Origin: Rheinheimera faecalis
Lineage (GTDB): Bacteria > Pseudomonadota > Gammaproteobacteria > Enterobacterales > Alteromonadaceae
NCBI RefSeq assembly: GCF_021290965.1
Contig: NZ_JAJOYT010000002.1
Location: 1-64,000, forward strand
Direction: 5' to 3'
DNA: 64,000 bases
Made by a program: the position numbers and the translations under genes. Positions 42,643 through 52,412 of this stretch are shown one piece after another. The notes under the pieces are model-generated. The model was not told the DNA's origin. It did no database searches and worked only from the letters and a program-made list of their open reading frames with translations. Within the stretch, counting starts at the first letter, position 1. Each line of letters starts with the position of its first letter.

Positions 42643-44129
42643 ACCATCTGATCATTCTGCCCATTCTCTGGCCTTTACTGGTGGCTTTACTGACGATGCT
42701 GCCGCCTTTTGATCAGAACCTGTTATTACGCCGCTTTTTAAGTGTCGGAGGCTCTGCGGTATTGGTGTTGTTGAGTGTGCTGCTGGTGATGCAAAGCACA
42801 AACGGCCCGGCCCAACTCTATCAGCTGGGCAACTGGCCTGCGCCTTTTGGCATCAGCTTATTGCTGGATCAGCTCAGCAGTTTAATGTTGTGTCTGACCT
42901 CTGTTTTGGCTTTAGCTGCCAGTTTATATGCCAGCAGCGGTGAAGATGAAAACGGTCCTTTTTTCCACGCTTTATTGCATTTCCAGTTGATGGGTATCAA
43001 CGGTGCTTTTTTAACAGCCGACTTATTTAACCTTTTTGTATTTTTTGAAGTGCTGTTGATTGCCTCTTACTCTTTGCTGATCCATGGCGGTGGTAAAGCA
43101 AAAACCAAAGCCGCAGTGCATTATGTAGTGTTAAATCTGGTGGGCTCTGCTTTGTTTTTATTTGCACTGGCGCTGATTTATGGTGCGTCAGGCACCTTGA
43201 ATATGCTGGACTTAGGCACCAAAGTGGCGACCTTATCCGACACTCAACTGCAGCTATTGCAGGCGGCAGTCGCATTGCTGTTGGTGGTATTTGGTTTAAA
43301 AGCTGCGGTGATGCCTTTGCATTTTTGGTTAGGCAATGCCTATTCTTCCGCTTCGCCTGCAGTGGCTGCCTTGTTTGCCATCATGACCAAAGTGGGCATT
43401 TATAGTTTATTACGTGTTTTTGCTATGGTACTGCAGGATGCAGGTTTTGTTGCCAGCTGGGTTTTCCCTGTGTTGTGGTGGACAGGCTTACTGACCATAG
43501 TGATGGGTGTGTTAGGTGTGTTAGCCAGTGAAGACTTGCGCAAAATGGCCAGCTACCTGGTGATCGTATCAGTAGGGGCCTTGATCGCTATTTTATCTTT
43601 AGGCACACCAGAGTCCGTGCAGGCCCTGTTGTATTATCTGGTGCATTCGACACTGGCAACAGCTGCTTTATTTTTACTCGCTGATTTGATTGCTAACCAG
43701 CGTGGCAAATCTGGCGATCGGCTGGTAAATGGCCGAAAAATTGCTCAGCCAGTGTTACTTGGTACGGCTTTTATTGTCGTGGCGCTGAGTATAGTGGGAA
43801 TGCCACCATTTTCTGGTTTTATCGGCAAGCTATTACTGTTGCAGGCCGTGCCTCAAGGTAGTGCCATGTTGTGGTACTGGTCCTTTTTATTAGGCAGCAG
43901 TGTGGTGTTACTGATTGCTGTGAGTAGAGCGGGTAGCATTCTGTTCTGGCAGGTGTCAGGCTCTGATGTCGAAGCCCGTCTGGCTGGAGGTCGCCGTAGT
44001 ACAGCCTTACTGCTTTTGGTGCTGGCCAGCCCTTTGTTAAGCCTGTTTGCCGGACCATTAACGGCCTGGTGTCAGGCTGCTGCCGTGCAGTTACAGCAAA
44101 TTGCTAACCTAAGTCCGGGAGCCTTCTGA
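42639..44129 (+). CDS. mrpD: Mrp antiporter subunit D
   Basis: A 496-residue NuoM/NuoN-like proton-translocating subunit with about 14 transmembrane helices. Diagnostic segments are FNLFVFFEVLLIASYSLLIHG, VFGLKAAVMPLHFWLGNAYSSA and SIVGMPPFSGFIGKLLLLQ. Essential for antiport together with MrpA. Overlaps mrpC and mrpE. Confidence 0.94.
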   Translation: MNHLIILPILWPLLVALLTMLPPFDQNLLLRRFLSVGGSAVLVLLSVLLVMQSTNGPAQLYQLGNWPAPFGISLLLDQLSSLMLCLTSVLALAASLYASSGEDENGPFFHALLHFQLMGINGAFLTADLFNLFVFFEVLLIASYSLLIHGGGKAKTKAAVHYVVLNLVGSALFLFALALIYGASGTLNMLDLGTKVATLSDTQLQLLQAAVALLLVVFGLKAAVMPLHFWLGNAYSSASPAVAALFAIMTKVGIYSLLRVFAMVLQDAGFVASWVFPVLWWTGLLTIVMGVLGVLASEDLRKMASYLVIVSVGALIAILSLGTPESVQALLYYLVHSTLATAALFLLADLIANQRGKSGDRLVNGRKIAQPVLLGTAFIVVALSIVGMPPFSGFIGKLLLLQAVPQGSAMLWYWSFLLGSSVVLLIAVSRAGSILFWQVSGSDVEARLAGGRRSTALLLLVLASPLLSLFAGPLTAWCQAAAVQLQQIANLSPGAF

Positions 44130-44638
44130 TGCTGTCTTTGAAGAACTGGTGGCCAACCCCTGTCCGTAGCCTGTTTTTGTTTCTGGTCTGGTTGTTACTG
44201 AACAACAGCGTGGCTCTGATCCATCTGTTTTTTGGACTGCTGTTGGCCTGGTTGATCCCGTTGCTTATCCATAAATTCCGCCTGATCCAGCCTGGTATTA
44301 AAAAACCGGGTCTGGCTTTTACTTATGGCCTTATGGTGCTGTGGGACATTGTTATCGCTAACCTGCAGGTGATCCGGTTGGTGCTTGGCCCGAACAAAAG
44401 GCTAAGGCCTGCTTTTGTCATGGTGCCACTGGATTTAACAGATAACCTGGCCATTACCATTCTTGCAAGCACAGTATCTTTAACACCAGGCACAGTCAGT
44501 GCTGATGTGTTGCCACTGAATGCAGAAGGTGCAGAGCAGCGTTTTTTGCTATTGCATGTGCTGGATTTAGCGGATGAAGCGCAACTGATTGAGCAGGTGA
44601 AACTACGTTATGAAGCACCATTAAAGGAGATATTTTAA
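44129..44638 (+). CDS. mrpE: Mrp antiporter subunit E
   Basis: A 169-residue protein with two N-terminal hydrophobic segments and the family stretch LDLTDNLAITILASTVSLTPGTVSAD. Its first base overlaps the mrpD stop and its stop overlaps the mrpF start (TAATG). Part of the assembled Mrp complex. Confidence 0.92.
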   Translation: MLSLKNWWPTPVRSLFLFLVWLLLNNSVALIHLFFGLLLAWLIPLLIHKFRLIQPGIKKPGLAFTYGLMVLWDIVIANLQVIRLVLGPNKRLRPAFVMVPLDLTDNLAITILASTVSLTPGTVSADVLPLNAEGAEQRFLLLHVLDLADEAQLIEQVKLRYEAPLKEIF

Positions 44639-44907
44639 TGCTGACTTTAATACTTCAAGGTTGTTTTGTAGTGGTGGGTGTGGCGCTGGTGCTGAATTTA
44701 TATGCCGCTATTCGCGGGCCTTCAGTGGTGGATCGTTTGTTGGCACTGGACACTATGTATATCAATAGCATCGCGCTACTGCTGCTGTACGGGATTTATC
44801 TGGGCACCAGTTTAAATTTCGAAGTCGCTTTGCTGATCGCTATGTTAGGTTTTGTCAGCACTGTGGCCGTGTGTAAGTTTTTGCTGCGCGGCGATATCAT
44901 TGAATAA
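44638..44907 (+). CDS. mrpF: Mrp antiporter subunit F
   Basis: An 89-residue membrane protein with three transmembrane helices and the conserved RGPSVVDRLLALDTMYINSIALLLLYG segment. GGAG lies upstream of its start, which overlaps mrpE by one base. Confidence 0.92.
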   Translation: MLTLILQGCFVVVGVALVLNLYAAIRGPSVVDRLLALDTMYINSIALLLLYGIYLGTSLNFEVALLIAMLGFVSTVAVCKFLLRGDIIE

Positions 44908-44929
44908 GTCAGCGAATAAGGAGTAACAG

Positions 44930-45262
44930 ATGAGCATGATTGAATGGCTGGTGGCACTCTTGGCTGTGGCGGGTTCGTTATTTGTTTTAATGGGCTCGGT
45001 GGCGCTAGTGAAGCTACCGGACTTCTACACCCGTTTGCATGGCCCGACCAAAGCCACAACTTTAGGCCTGGGGGCTTTGGTGTTGTCTTCCATGGTTTAT
45101 TTTAACTTCGTCAAAGGCGAGCTGAGTTTGCAGCAACTGCTTATCGCGTTGTTTTTATTTATCACAGCACCTATTACAGCCCATATGTTGATTAAAGCGG
45201 CTTTGCATTTAAAGCTGGATAGTGCCAGGCAAACATCAGGACAACAAAAAGCAGATCTTTAG
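44930..45262 (+). CDS. mrpG: Mrp antiporter subunit G
   Basis: A 110-residue membrane protein with three transmembrane helices; the motif LVKLPDFYTRLHGPTKATTLGLGALVLSS is diagnostic. It is the last mrp gene, 22 bp after mrpF, with AAGGAG upstream. The 3' end contains a hairpin that acts as a terminator for the opposing npr operon. Confidence 0.93.
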   Translation: MSMIEWLVALLAVAGSLFVLMGSVALVKLPDFYTRLHGPTKATTLGLGALVLSSMVYFNFVKGELSLQQLLIALFLFITAPITAHMLIKAALHLKLDSARQTSGQQKADL

Positions 45263-45272
45263 TGAGATCTGC
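45240..45272 (-). terminator. Terminator of the rpoN-npr transcription unit
   Basis: An 8-bp stem (GCAGATCT at 45251-45258 with AGATCTGC at 45265-45272), read on the minus strand, is followed by TTTTTGTTGT. The stem overlaps the last codons and stop of mrpG, so the two convergent units share this end. Confidence 0.75.
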
Positions 45273-45283
45273 AGCAGGGCCTA

Positions 45284-45562
45284 TTAGTTTTCTTCGTCGA
45301 AACCGTTTTCAATCAAAGCCACCACTGCGTTCAGCGCTTCTTGCGCCTGAGTGCCTTCGGTACAAACTTCCAGTGTTTTACCTTTGCTACTTGCCAGCAT
45401 CAATAATGCAAGCACACTGCTGGCGTCGGCTGTCTGTCCTTCCTGCTGCAATTCAATTTTGGCATCAAACTGGCGGCATAACTGCACCAGTTTAGTGGCA
45501 GCCCTGGCGTGTAAACCCAGTTGATTGACTATGGTTACGGTCTGCTGAAGTTTATCGGCCAT
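45284..45562 (-). CDS. npr: Phosphocarrier protein NPr
   Basis: A 92-residue HPr-like protein of the nitrogen PTS. The motif NQLGLHARAATKLV contains the phosphorylated histidine, and the regulatory SSVLALLMLASSKG region follows. It accepts phosphate from EI-Ntr and passes it to PtsN. It overlaps rapZ by 11 bp and is the last gene of the rpoN cluster. Confidence 0.95.
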   Translation of the reverse strand: MADKLQQTVTIVNQLGLHARAATKLVQLCRQFDAKIELQQEGQTADASSVLALLMLASSKGKTLEVCTEGTQAQEALNAVVALIENGFDEEN

Positions 45563-46409
45563 GATGTCTTACCAATTCGCGGTGACGGATTTGTACATCT
45601 TCGCGCTGTAAACGGTAACTTTCAGCCAAAGATTCAGCAATATAAACAGAACGGTGTTGTCCGCCGGTACAGCCTATGGCGATCGTCAGATAACTGCGGT
45701 TATTGCGTTCTAAATGCGGTAACCAGGTGCCGATAAACTGATTAATTTGCCAGATATACTGAGCCACTACCGCCTGTGACGACAGGTAGTTTTGTACAGG
45801 TTTATCCAGTCCCGTCAGGATTTTCAGTTCGGGTTCCCAATGTGGATTCGGCAAAAAGCGCGCATCAAATACATAGTCGGCATCTTTGGGAATACCGTAT
45901 TTAAAACCAAACGATTCGAACAAGATCACCAGACGACCGGTTTTCTGCCCCAGGATACGCTCCCGCAGCTGTTCAGCTAGCTGATGTACGTTCAGCTCTG
46001 TGGTATCCAGGTATAAATCTGCACGGCTAGAGATAGGGTCCAGCAGCTGCTGCTCGCGTTGTATGGCTTCATCCAGCGACATGGCCTGGTGTGATAACGG
46101 ATGCAGGCGACGGGTTTCGCTAAAACGTTTAATCAGGCTGGTATGGTCGGCGTCGAGGTAAAGAATGGTCAGGTCAACTTTGTGCGGCAGGTACGACAGA
46201 ATATCGGTCAGCTCATCAGGGTCTTGTGGCAAGTTGCGCACGTCGATACTGACAGCAACCCGTTCATACTGACCCATGACCGCGTTAGCTAAAGTCGGCA
46301 ACAAATTAACCGGGATGTTATCTACACAATAATAACCAAGGTCTTCCATGACGCGCAGGGCAACAGATTTGCCCGAACCCGATCGACCACTGACGACCAG
46401 TAACTTCAT
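45552..46409 (-). CDS. rapZ: RNase adapter protein RapZ
   Basis: A 285-residue protein with an N-terminal P-loop (SGRSGSGKS) and the C-terminal GCTGGQHRSVYIAE motif that binds amino-sugar metabolite and RNA. In E. coli it directs RNase E to the GlmZ sRNA to control glucosamine-6-phosphate synthesis. It overlaps ptsN by 4 bp and npr by 11 bp. Confidence 0.95.
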   Translation of the reverse strand: MKLLVVSGRSGSGKSVALRVMEDLGYYCVDNIPVNLLPTLANAVMGQYERVAVSIDVRNLPQDPDELTDILSYLPHKVDLTILYLDADHTSLIKRFSETRRLHPLSHQAMSLDEAIQREQQLLDPISSRADLYLDTTELNVHQLAEQLRERILGQKTGRLVILFESFGFKYGIPKDADYVFDARFLPNPHWEPELKILTGLDKPVQNYLSSQAVVAQYIWQINQFIGTWLPHLERNNRSYLTIAIGCTGGQHRSVYIAESLAESYRLQREDVQIRHRELVRHHGR

Positions 46410-46876
46410 TTTGCTATCACCTGTTCAGCTCCCACCATCAGCAATTGATACAAATCATGGTTGGTAGCGCTGTGACGGATTTTTTTGGTGAAGTCTTTCT
46501 GACTGAGCATCCGGGCTATGCCGGACAAGGTGGATAAATGCGTCTGACATTGATTTTCCGGGATCAGGATGGCACAAAAAATATCCACGGCCTGGTTATC
46601 AATAGCATCAAACTGTATTGGATCCTTGCTGACCACAAACACCAGTAAAGGGGTAGTGACGTTTTTTAATTTGCCATGCGGAATAGCAATACCACCGCCA
46701 ATACCTGTGGAACCGAGTTTCTCACGGCTCATCAGGGCTTCGAGTATGTTGTACTCAGGAACTTCCGGTAAACGCTGATGTGCCAGTTCAGCTATGTATT
46801 CCAGAATGCGTTTTTTACTATTAAAAAGGACCGCACTCTTGGTGCAGTCCTCCGATAACATTGAGCTCAGGTTCAT
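46406..46876 (-). CDS. ptsN: Nitrogen-PTS EIIA component PtsN
   Basis: A 156-residue EIIA-Ntr protein. The motif GIGGGIAIPHGKL carries the phosphorylated histidine. Known relatives regulate potassium uptake and other functions by their phosphorylation state. Starts 10 bp after hpf with the rpoN-linked gene order preserved. Confidence 0.95.
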   Translation of the reverse strand: MNLSSMLSEDCTKSAVLFNSKKRILEYIAELAHQRLPEVPEYNILEALMSREKLGSTGIGGGIAIPHGKLKNVTTPLLVFVVSKDPIQFDAIDNQAVDIFCAILIPENQCQTHLSTLSGIARMLSQKDFTKKIRHSATNHDLYQLLMVGAEQVIAK

Positions 46877-46886
46877 AGTTTCAGAA

Positions 46887-47174
46887 TCAATGACGAGAAA
46901 TTTTCTCTTTATGTTTAATAACTTGGCGATCCAGTTTATCGATAAGCTGGTCTATCGCAGCGTACATATTTTCGTCTTCCGATACAGCGAATACTTCACC
47001 TCCGTTGAGGTGTATCTTAGCCTCTGCAATCTGCTTCAATTTTTCCACGTTCAGCACTACATGTACATTATTAATATGATCAAAATGACGTTCAAGTTTG
47101 GAAAATTTGCTATCTACATACTCTTTCAGTGCTTCAGTGATTTCTACATGACGACCAGTTAAGTTGATTTGCAT
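46887..47174 (-). CDS. hpf: Ribosome hibernation promoting factor
   Basis: A 95-residue short-type HPF (MQINLTGRHVEITEALKEYVDSKFSKLERHF), which forms inactive 100S ribosome dimers in stationary phase. A longer open frame reaches 47321, but the conserved start at 47174 has a strong AAGGAAGAG site and avoids overlap with rpoN. Located 25 bp after rpoN. Confidence 0.95.
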   Translation of the reverse strand: MQINLTGRHVEITEALKEYVDSKFSKLERHFDHINNVHVVLNVEKLKQIAEAKIHLNGGEVFAVSEDENMYAAIDQLIDKLDRQVIKHKEKISRH

Positions 47175-47199
47175 AGACTCTTCCTTCTTAGTAGAGCTG

Positions 47200-48693
47200 T
47201 TAAAGCAAGCTCTTGCGCTGATTAGACGGCGGAATAAACAAGGCTTCACGATACTTGGCAATGGTACGCCGTGCGACATTAATCCCTTGTTCTGACAGTA
47301 TTTCTGCCATCCTGCTATCACTTAAAGGTTTGGCAGGATTTTCCGCCGCCACCAATTTTTTAATAAAGGCGCGGATTGCGGTAGATGAACACTCACCGCC
47401 ACTCTCTGTACTTACATGACTGGAGAAAAAGAACTTAAGTTCAAATATTCCTCTGGGAGTGTGCATATATTTTTGTGTAGTAACACGGGAAATTGTTGAT
47501 TCATGCATTCCCACCATCTCAGCAACATCGTTTAACACCATGGGCTTCATGGCTTCTTCGCCGTGCTCAAAAAAGGCCTGTTGCTGCTGTACTATGCAGT
47601 TGGCTACTTTGAGTAAAGTTTCGTTGCGGCTTTCCAGGCTCTTTAAAAACCACTTAGCTTCCTGCAGGTGGGAGCGGATAAACTGACCATCGGATGCGTT
47701 ACGGGCGTTACGTGACATGGCGGCATATTGCTCGTTAATTCTGATCTTTGGCATCGCATCAGGATTTAACTCGACCATCCAGCGTCCTTTAATTTTCGCT
47801 ACCGACACATCAGGGATCACGTACGACTGCTCTTGTCGAATCACATCTGCCCCTGGCCGTGGGTTCAGGCTGTGAATAAGCCGCATCACTTCTTTTAAGT
47901 CGTCTTCTTTGAGTTTAGTCACACGCATCAGAGAACGGAAATCTCTGTTGGCTAAAAAGTCAGTATATTCTTTAATAATATGCCGTGTTTCAGCCAGATA
48001 GGGGGTTTTAGGGTCAAATTGGCGTAACTGCACCAATAAGCACTCCTGAATAGTGCGTGCACCGACACCTACAGGGTCGAATAACTGAATACGTTTGATC
48101 ACAGCTTCAACTTCATCGGCTTCCACATCGGGCATGCCAAGAGATTCCAGAATTTCTTCTGCGTCTATCGTCAGTAAACCGTTTTCGTCTATGGCTTCAA
48201 TGATAATTTCGGCGATGGTGCGGTCTGTGTCTGAAAAAGGGGTCAGCTGCATTTGCCAACGTAAATAGTCTTGCAATGTTTCGCTGGTTTCGCCCTGAAA
48301 TACCGTGTCTTCATCGCCATTGAAGTTATTGGCACCAGCGACCGGAGCAGCGCTGACTAAATCGTCCCAGTGGTTGTCCAGCGGTAAGTCTTCTTTGATA
48401 TTTTGCTCGGACATTGCTTCGCTGCTGTCCTTTACCTCGGGCTCGTAATGCTCATCATGGCTGCTGTCGTAGTCGGGGGCATCAAACTCGGCACCGTGAT
48501 TTAAGTCTTTAGAGGAAGGTTCCTGAAACACAGCATAGTCATCTTCAGCTTCAAGCAATGGATTAGCATCCAGCGCTTCCTGAATTTCCTGTTGCAGTTC
48601 AATAGTAGACAATTGCAGCAGTTTAATGGCTTGCTGCAATTGAGGAGTCATTGTGAGCTGCTGACCAAGACGAAGTTGCAGAGACGGTTTCAT
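47200..48693 (-). CDS. rpoN: RNA polymerase sigma-54 factor
   Basis: A 497-residue sigma-54. Region I is glutamine-rich ([28 protein letters not shown]), region II is acidic, and the C-terminal RpoN box reads [12 protein letters not shown]. It recognises -24/-12 promoters with AAA+ activators. ATG 48693 is chosen over a TTG eight codons earlier. It lies between lptB and hpf as in most gammaproteobacteria. Confidence 0.96.
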   Translation of the reverse strand: MKPSLQLRLGQQLTMTPQLQQAIKLLQLSTIELQQEIQEALDANPLLEAEDDYAVFQEPSSKDLNHGAEFDAPDYDSSHDEHYEPEVKDSSEAMSEQNIKEDLPLDNHWDDLVSAAPVAGANNFNGDEDTVFQGETSETLQDYLRWQMQLTPFSDTDRTIAEIIIEAIDENGLLTIDAEEILESLGMPDVEADEVEAVIKRIQLFDPVGVGARTIQECLLVQLRQFDPKTPYLAETRHIIKEYTDFLANRDFRSLMRVTKLKEDDLKEVMRLIHSLNPRPGADVIRQEQSYVIPDVSVAKIKGRWMVELNPDAMPKIRINEQYAAMSRNARNASDGQFIRSHLQEAKWFLKSLESRNETLLKVANCIVQQQQAFFEHGEEAMKPMVLNDVAEMVGMHESTISRVTTQKYMHTPRGIFELKFFFSSHVSTESGGECSSTAIRAFIKKLVAAENPAKPLSDSRMAEILSEQGINVARRTIAKYREALFIPPSNQRKSLL

Positions 48694-48741
48694 GTACTTC
48701 TTATTTTCTCCAAACAACCCTATTCGGATGTTGTTTTTAAA

Positions 48742-49464
48742 CTATAACCTGAATTGCTCACCAAGGTAGACATCACGGACTTGTTGGTTTGCTAAAACCT
48801 CAGCCGGGGTACCTGCAGCAATCAGTTCTCCATGACTTACAATATAGGCAATTTCACAGACATCAAGGGTTTCGCGCACATTGTGGTCGGTGATAAGCAC
48901 CCCTATGCCTCTTTGGCACAGATGCTGAATAATTTTTTTAATATCTAACACTGAAATAGGATCAACACCAGCAAAAGGTTCATCCAACAGGATAAATGCC
49001 GGATCTGCGGCCAATGCTCTGGCTATTTCCACCCGGCGACGTTCACCACCGGATAAACTCATACCAAGGCTATTACGGATATGACCTATATGAAATTCTT
49101 CCAGCAGCGCATCGGCTTTCTCTTCACGCTGCTCTTCCGTTAAATCTTTGCGATGTTGCAAAATGGCCAGCAGGTTGTCGTATACCGTCAGTTTACGGAA
49201 TATCGAGCTTTCCTGCGGCAGATAGCCAATGCCTGCGCGGGCACGGGCATGGATAGGATCAAAGGTGATCTCTTTGTCATCCAAAGTGATTTTGCCTTTA
49301 TCGGACGGCACTAAGCCAACAATCATATAAAAGGTCGTAGTTTTACCTGCGCCATTCGGGCCCAGCAAACCTACAATCTGACCAGCATTCACTTCCAGAC
49401 TAACGTCTTTGACCACCTGACGGCCTTTATAACTTTTGGCCAGATGGGACGCGACTAACTTCAT
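48742..49464 (-). CDS. lptB: LPS export ABC transporter ATP-binding protein LptB
   Basis: A 240-residue ATPase powering lipopolysaccharide extraction from the inner membrane with LptFG. Walker [10 protein letters not shown], signature [15 protein letters not shown] and Walker [14 protein letters not shown] are intact. The start overlaps the lptA stop by one base. Confidence 0.97.
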   Translation of the reverse strand: MKLVASHLAKSYKGRQVVKDVSLEVNAGQIVGLLGPNGAGKTTTFYMIVGLVPSDKGKITLDDKEITFDPIHARARAGIGYLPQESSIFRKLTVYDNLLAILQHRKDLTEEQREEKADALLEEFHIGHIRNSLGMSLSGGERRRVEIARALAADPAFILLDEPFAGVDPISVLDIKKIIQHLCQRGIGVLITDHNVRETLDVCEIAYIVSHGELIAAGTPAEVLANQQVRDVYLGEQFRL

Positions 49465-49958
49465 TATTCTTTTCCTTCCTGGCTGAATACAGTGGTGACC
49501 CGTTCGGTTTTTTTACCGTCAGACTCCGCTTCCAGCTCTTGTTTCTCAAGGTTGTATTTAATCACTGCACCTTGCACCATGCTGCCATTTTGGCTGAGTT
49601 CAGCGCTGCCAGTCAGCACCAGCGTGCCATTGGCTACGTCATAGCGGATTTCATTGGCACTGGCTTTAATTGGCTTATCACCGTCCAGCATTTGCGAATA
49701 GGTGGCAGGTTGACCTGAGGCGATAAAGACTTCTTTGCCTTTACCTGCGCTGGCAATGACTTCTAGCTTGTCGGCTTCAATCAATAAGCTACCTTGTTCA
49801 ACTTTGACGTTATCAACAAAGGTCATGACTTTGTCTTTAATCGAACCAAACTGACGGTCAGAACCAACCTGAATTTCTTTTTTGAAGTCATCAGGACCAG
49901 CCAGACAAAATCCGCTGAATGTGATGAGAACGCTGAGTAAAATAATGTTACTTTTCAT
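49464..49958 (-). CDS. lptA: LPS transport periplasmic protein LptA
   Basis: A 164-residue periplasmic protein with a signal peptide ([21 protein letters not shown]) and an OstA-type beta-jellyroll that bridges inner and outer membranes for LPS. It overlaps lptC by 11 bp. Confidence 0.95.
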   Translation of the reverse strand: MKSNIILLSVLITFSGFCLAGPDDFKKEIQVGSDRQFGSIKDKVMTFVDNVKVEQGSLLIEADKLEVIASAGKGKEVFIASGQPATYSQMLDGDKPIKASANEIRYDVANGTLVLTGSAELSQNGSMVQGAVIKYNLEKQELEAESDGKKTERVTTVFSQEGKE

Positions 49959-50502
49959 TGTAATAAACCGTTTTAGTGTGCTTTTTCAGCTCTATATTTT
50001 GTGCGTTCAAATCGGCCAGCATGCCTTGGCCTGTGATCTGAAAACCTAATCCAAAAATCCGCACCTGTTCGTTCGATTGCAGCGTATTACTGTTAAACAG
50101 CAGCTCAACTGCATTGGTTTCTATTCGGGTAAAGAGTGGGTCTGTCGACATATTGCGCAGCTCCACTCTGTGTTCAAGAATGAGTTTATCATCAGGATAA
50201 AGCACTGCCTGTTCGCTTGTCACTTGCCATAATGGCACTTTTTCCTGATAAATGGTGTAGATAGGGAAATCAAACTGCAAAAAACCAAAACGTTCGAAGT
50301 GTTCCATACGCTGAGCACGGATTAAATCCGACAAATGGCCTTCTTTATCGTAAATCATTCGGGTCAGGTCCTGCGCCACATAGTCAGGTTGATTATCCTG
50401 ATTGGACGGGGTTCCACTTTGCTCTTGATCCAGCAGTTGCCAGCTATAAAAGCCAGCTGCCGCCGCGACAATAAGCAATAACCAGAGAAATTGACGGATC
50501 AT
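49948..50502 (-). CDS. lptC: LPS export inner-membrane protein LptC
   Basis: A 184-residue bitopic protein with one N-terminal transmembrane helix (FLWLLLIVAAAAGFYSWQLL) and a periplasmic LptC jellyroll. It passes LPS from LptFG to LptA. Overlaps kdsC by 4 bp and lptA by 11 bp. Confidence 0.94.
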   Translation of the reverse strand: MIRQFLWLLLIVAAAAGFYSWQLLDQEQSGTPSNQDNQPDYVAQDLTRMIYDKEGHLSDLIRAQRMEHFERFGFLQFDFPIYTIYQEKVPLWQVTSEQAVLYPDDKLILEHRVELRNMSTDPLFTRIETNAVELLFNSNTLQSNEQVRIFGLGFQITGQGMLADLNAQNIELKKHTKTVYYNEK

Positions 50503-51056
50503 GTGCTGCTTCCTGAAAATTCAGCAAATTTGCCCTGACTGGTCAACAGCAAATCACAGAGTTCACGCACTGCACCAAAACCACCTGGTAATTTACAACG
50601 GTAATCTGCATGCAATGCAAGGTAAGGGTGAGCGTCCTGCACCGCAACACTTAAACCACAATGCTGCATTACGGCCCAATCCGCCAAATCATCGCCAATA
50701 AAGGCAATTTGTGACGCTTCGAGTGCCAGTTTTTGTTGGAGTTCAGCAAAAGCTGCGAGTTTATTTTCCTGACCCTGATAAATGTAAGGCACAGTTAAGG
50801 AGGCCATACGTTGCTGTACTATCTCTGACCGACGACCTGTGATCACTGCCACTTCAACACCAGCGTGACGTAAGGCTTTAATGCCGTAACCATCGCGGGT
50901 GTGAAAAGCTTTGAGCTCTTCACCCTGATTCCCCAGATAAATACGGCCGTCGGAAAACACACCATCGACATCACAAATCAACAAGCGAATGTGCCGGGCT
51001 TTCTGTTCCAGCTCCGGGCTGATGGCCTGATACATTTGTGTAAATAAAGACGACAT
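50499..51056 (-). CDS. kdsC: 3-deoxy-D-manno-octulosonate 8-phosphate phosphatase
   Basis: A 185-residue HAD-family phosphatase with the nucleophile motif LLICDVDGVFSDGRIYLG and the later GDDLADWAVM motif. It dephosphorylates KDO-8-phosphate for LPS synthesis. It shares one base with kdsD upstream and overlaps lptC. Confidence 0.95.
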   Translation of the reverse strand: MSSLFTQMYQAISPELEQKARHIRLLICDVDGVFSDGRIYLGNQGEELKAFHTRDGYGIKALRHAGVEVAVITGRRSEIVQQRMASLTVPYIYQGQENKLAAFAELQQKLALEASQIAFIGDDLADWAVMQHCGLSVAVQDAHPYLALHADYRCKLPGGFGAVRELCDLLLTSQGKFAEFSGSST

Positions 51057-52024
51057 CAGAGCACTCCGGCTTTTAATAAGTCATGCATATTCAGAGCACC
51101 GACAGGCTCCTGTTGCTCGTTGACCACTATTAAACCATTAATTTTGCGTTGTTCCATGATTTGTAAGGCTTCTGCCGCCAGCATAGCAGGTTTAGCAGTA
51201 ATACAGTTTCTGGTCATCAGGCTGGCAATGCTGGCTTTATGTAAATCAACTTGTTGATCCAGTACACGGCGCAAATCACCATCGGTAAATAAGCCTGCCA
51301 ATTTGCCGGAGTCATCCACAATAGCTGTCATGCCGAGACCCTTGCGGGATATTTCCAGCAGCGCTTCTTTCAGACTGACCTGCTGGTGTACCACAGGCAA
51401 GGCATCGCCAAAATGCATCACATCTTCCAGCCTTAACAATAAACGACGGCCCAGACTGCCACCCGGATGAGATAAAGCAAAATCATCAGCAGAAAAACCA
51501 CGAACATCCAAAAGAGCAACGGCAAGCGCATCACCCATAGCTAAAGTGGCTGTGGTACTGGCGGTTGGTGCTAACCCTAAAGGGCAGGCTTCCTGTTCAA
51601 CGCGAACACAAACATGCACATCGGATAAGCTGGCTAAAGTCGATTCAGGACGGCCTGTCATTGCGATCATTTTGATACCACGGCGTTTCAGCACTGGCAC
51701 GATCGTCAGAACTTCTGCAGTTTCACCTGAGTTGGAGATAGCCAAGACTATATCGTCCTGGGTGATCATACCCAAATCGCCGTGGCTGGCTTCGGCCGGG
51801 TGAACAAAAAAAGAAGGAGTGCCGGTGGAGGCTAAGGTGGCCGCAATTTTATGAGCTATATGGCCGGATTTACCCATACCAATCACAATGACCCGACCTG
51901 TACAGTCAAACATCATCTGGCAAGCCAAATTAAAACTCTCGTCTATGTAGGCGGCAAGTTGGGTTACTGCGGCTGCTTCAATCTGCAGTACCTGCAGAGC
52001 CTGAGGGCGAAAGTCCAGAGTCAT
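51056..52024 (-). CDS. kdsD: Arabinose-5-phosphate isomerase
   Basis: A 322-residue enzyme making D-arabinose-5-phosphate for KDO synthesis. An N-terminal SIS domain (GMGKSGHIAHKIAATLASTGTPSFF, EASHGDLGMI) is followed by two CBS domains. First gene of the kdsD-kdsC-lptCAB-rpoN series; it diverges from the mla operon. Confidence 0.96.
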   Translation of the reverse strand: MTLDFRPQALQVLQIEAAAVTQLAAYIDESFNLACQMMFDCTGRVIVIGMGKSGHIAHKIAATLASTGTPSFFVHPAEASHGDLGMITQDDIVLAISNSGETAEVLTIVPVLKRRGIKMIAMTGRPESTLASLSDVHVCVRVEQEACPLGLAPTASTTATLAMGDALAVALLDVRGFSADDFALSHPGGSLGRRLLLRLEDVMHFGDALPVVHQQVSLKEALLEISRKGLGMTAIVDDSGKLAGLFTDGDLRRVLDQQVDLHKASIASLMTRNCITAKPAMLAAEALQIMEQRKINGLIVVNEQQEPVGALNMHDLLKAGVL

Positions 52025-52412
52025 GCAAAAATCCCCATCAATTAGTCGGTGCCAGCTTTTTTTGGATCCCAGGTTCTGTGGAAAGGATCCAGTAAGAAAA
52101 TCTGTTAGATCATTTAGATAGCTGAAACATTAAGCTGCGATTCATTTTCAGCGCGGCACACTTTGCGGCCATACACAGAGGCTGATATTTTCGTGCTTAT
52201 TAGGCTCAAATGCAAAAGATTACGTAAAACAATCGAATTATTCTGTTTTTGCAATCAGTTGTTACTATTTTTTATAAGGTTGTCGGGGCGAAAAACCTAT
52301 ACAATGACAGACCTTTACTGGATCGCGTGGCTTGAAGTCGCAGTTGTGCATAGGTATATTGCGCGCCTTTAATTTTAGCCATGTGCGCTACTCTCTTTAA
52401 ATGAGGATCAAC
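52025..52412. other. Intergenic region between kdsD and mlaF
   Basis: 388 bp without a credible gene. It holds promoters for both divergent operons; the mla promoter at 52332-52360 is clear. Two GGATCC sites flank a short imperfect palindrome at 52064-52090. No repeat copy or RNA gene was seen. Confidence 0.5.
52332..52360 (+). promoter_or_regulatory. mla operon promoter
   Basis: TTGAAG at 52332-52337 and TATATT at 52355-52360 are separated by 17 bp, giving a transcription start near 52367, about 46 bp before the mlaF start. Confidence 0.65.
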
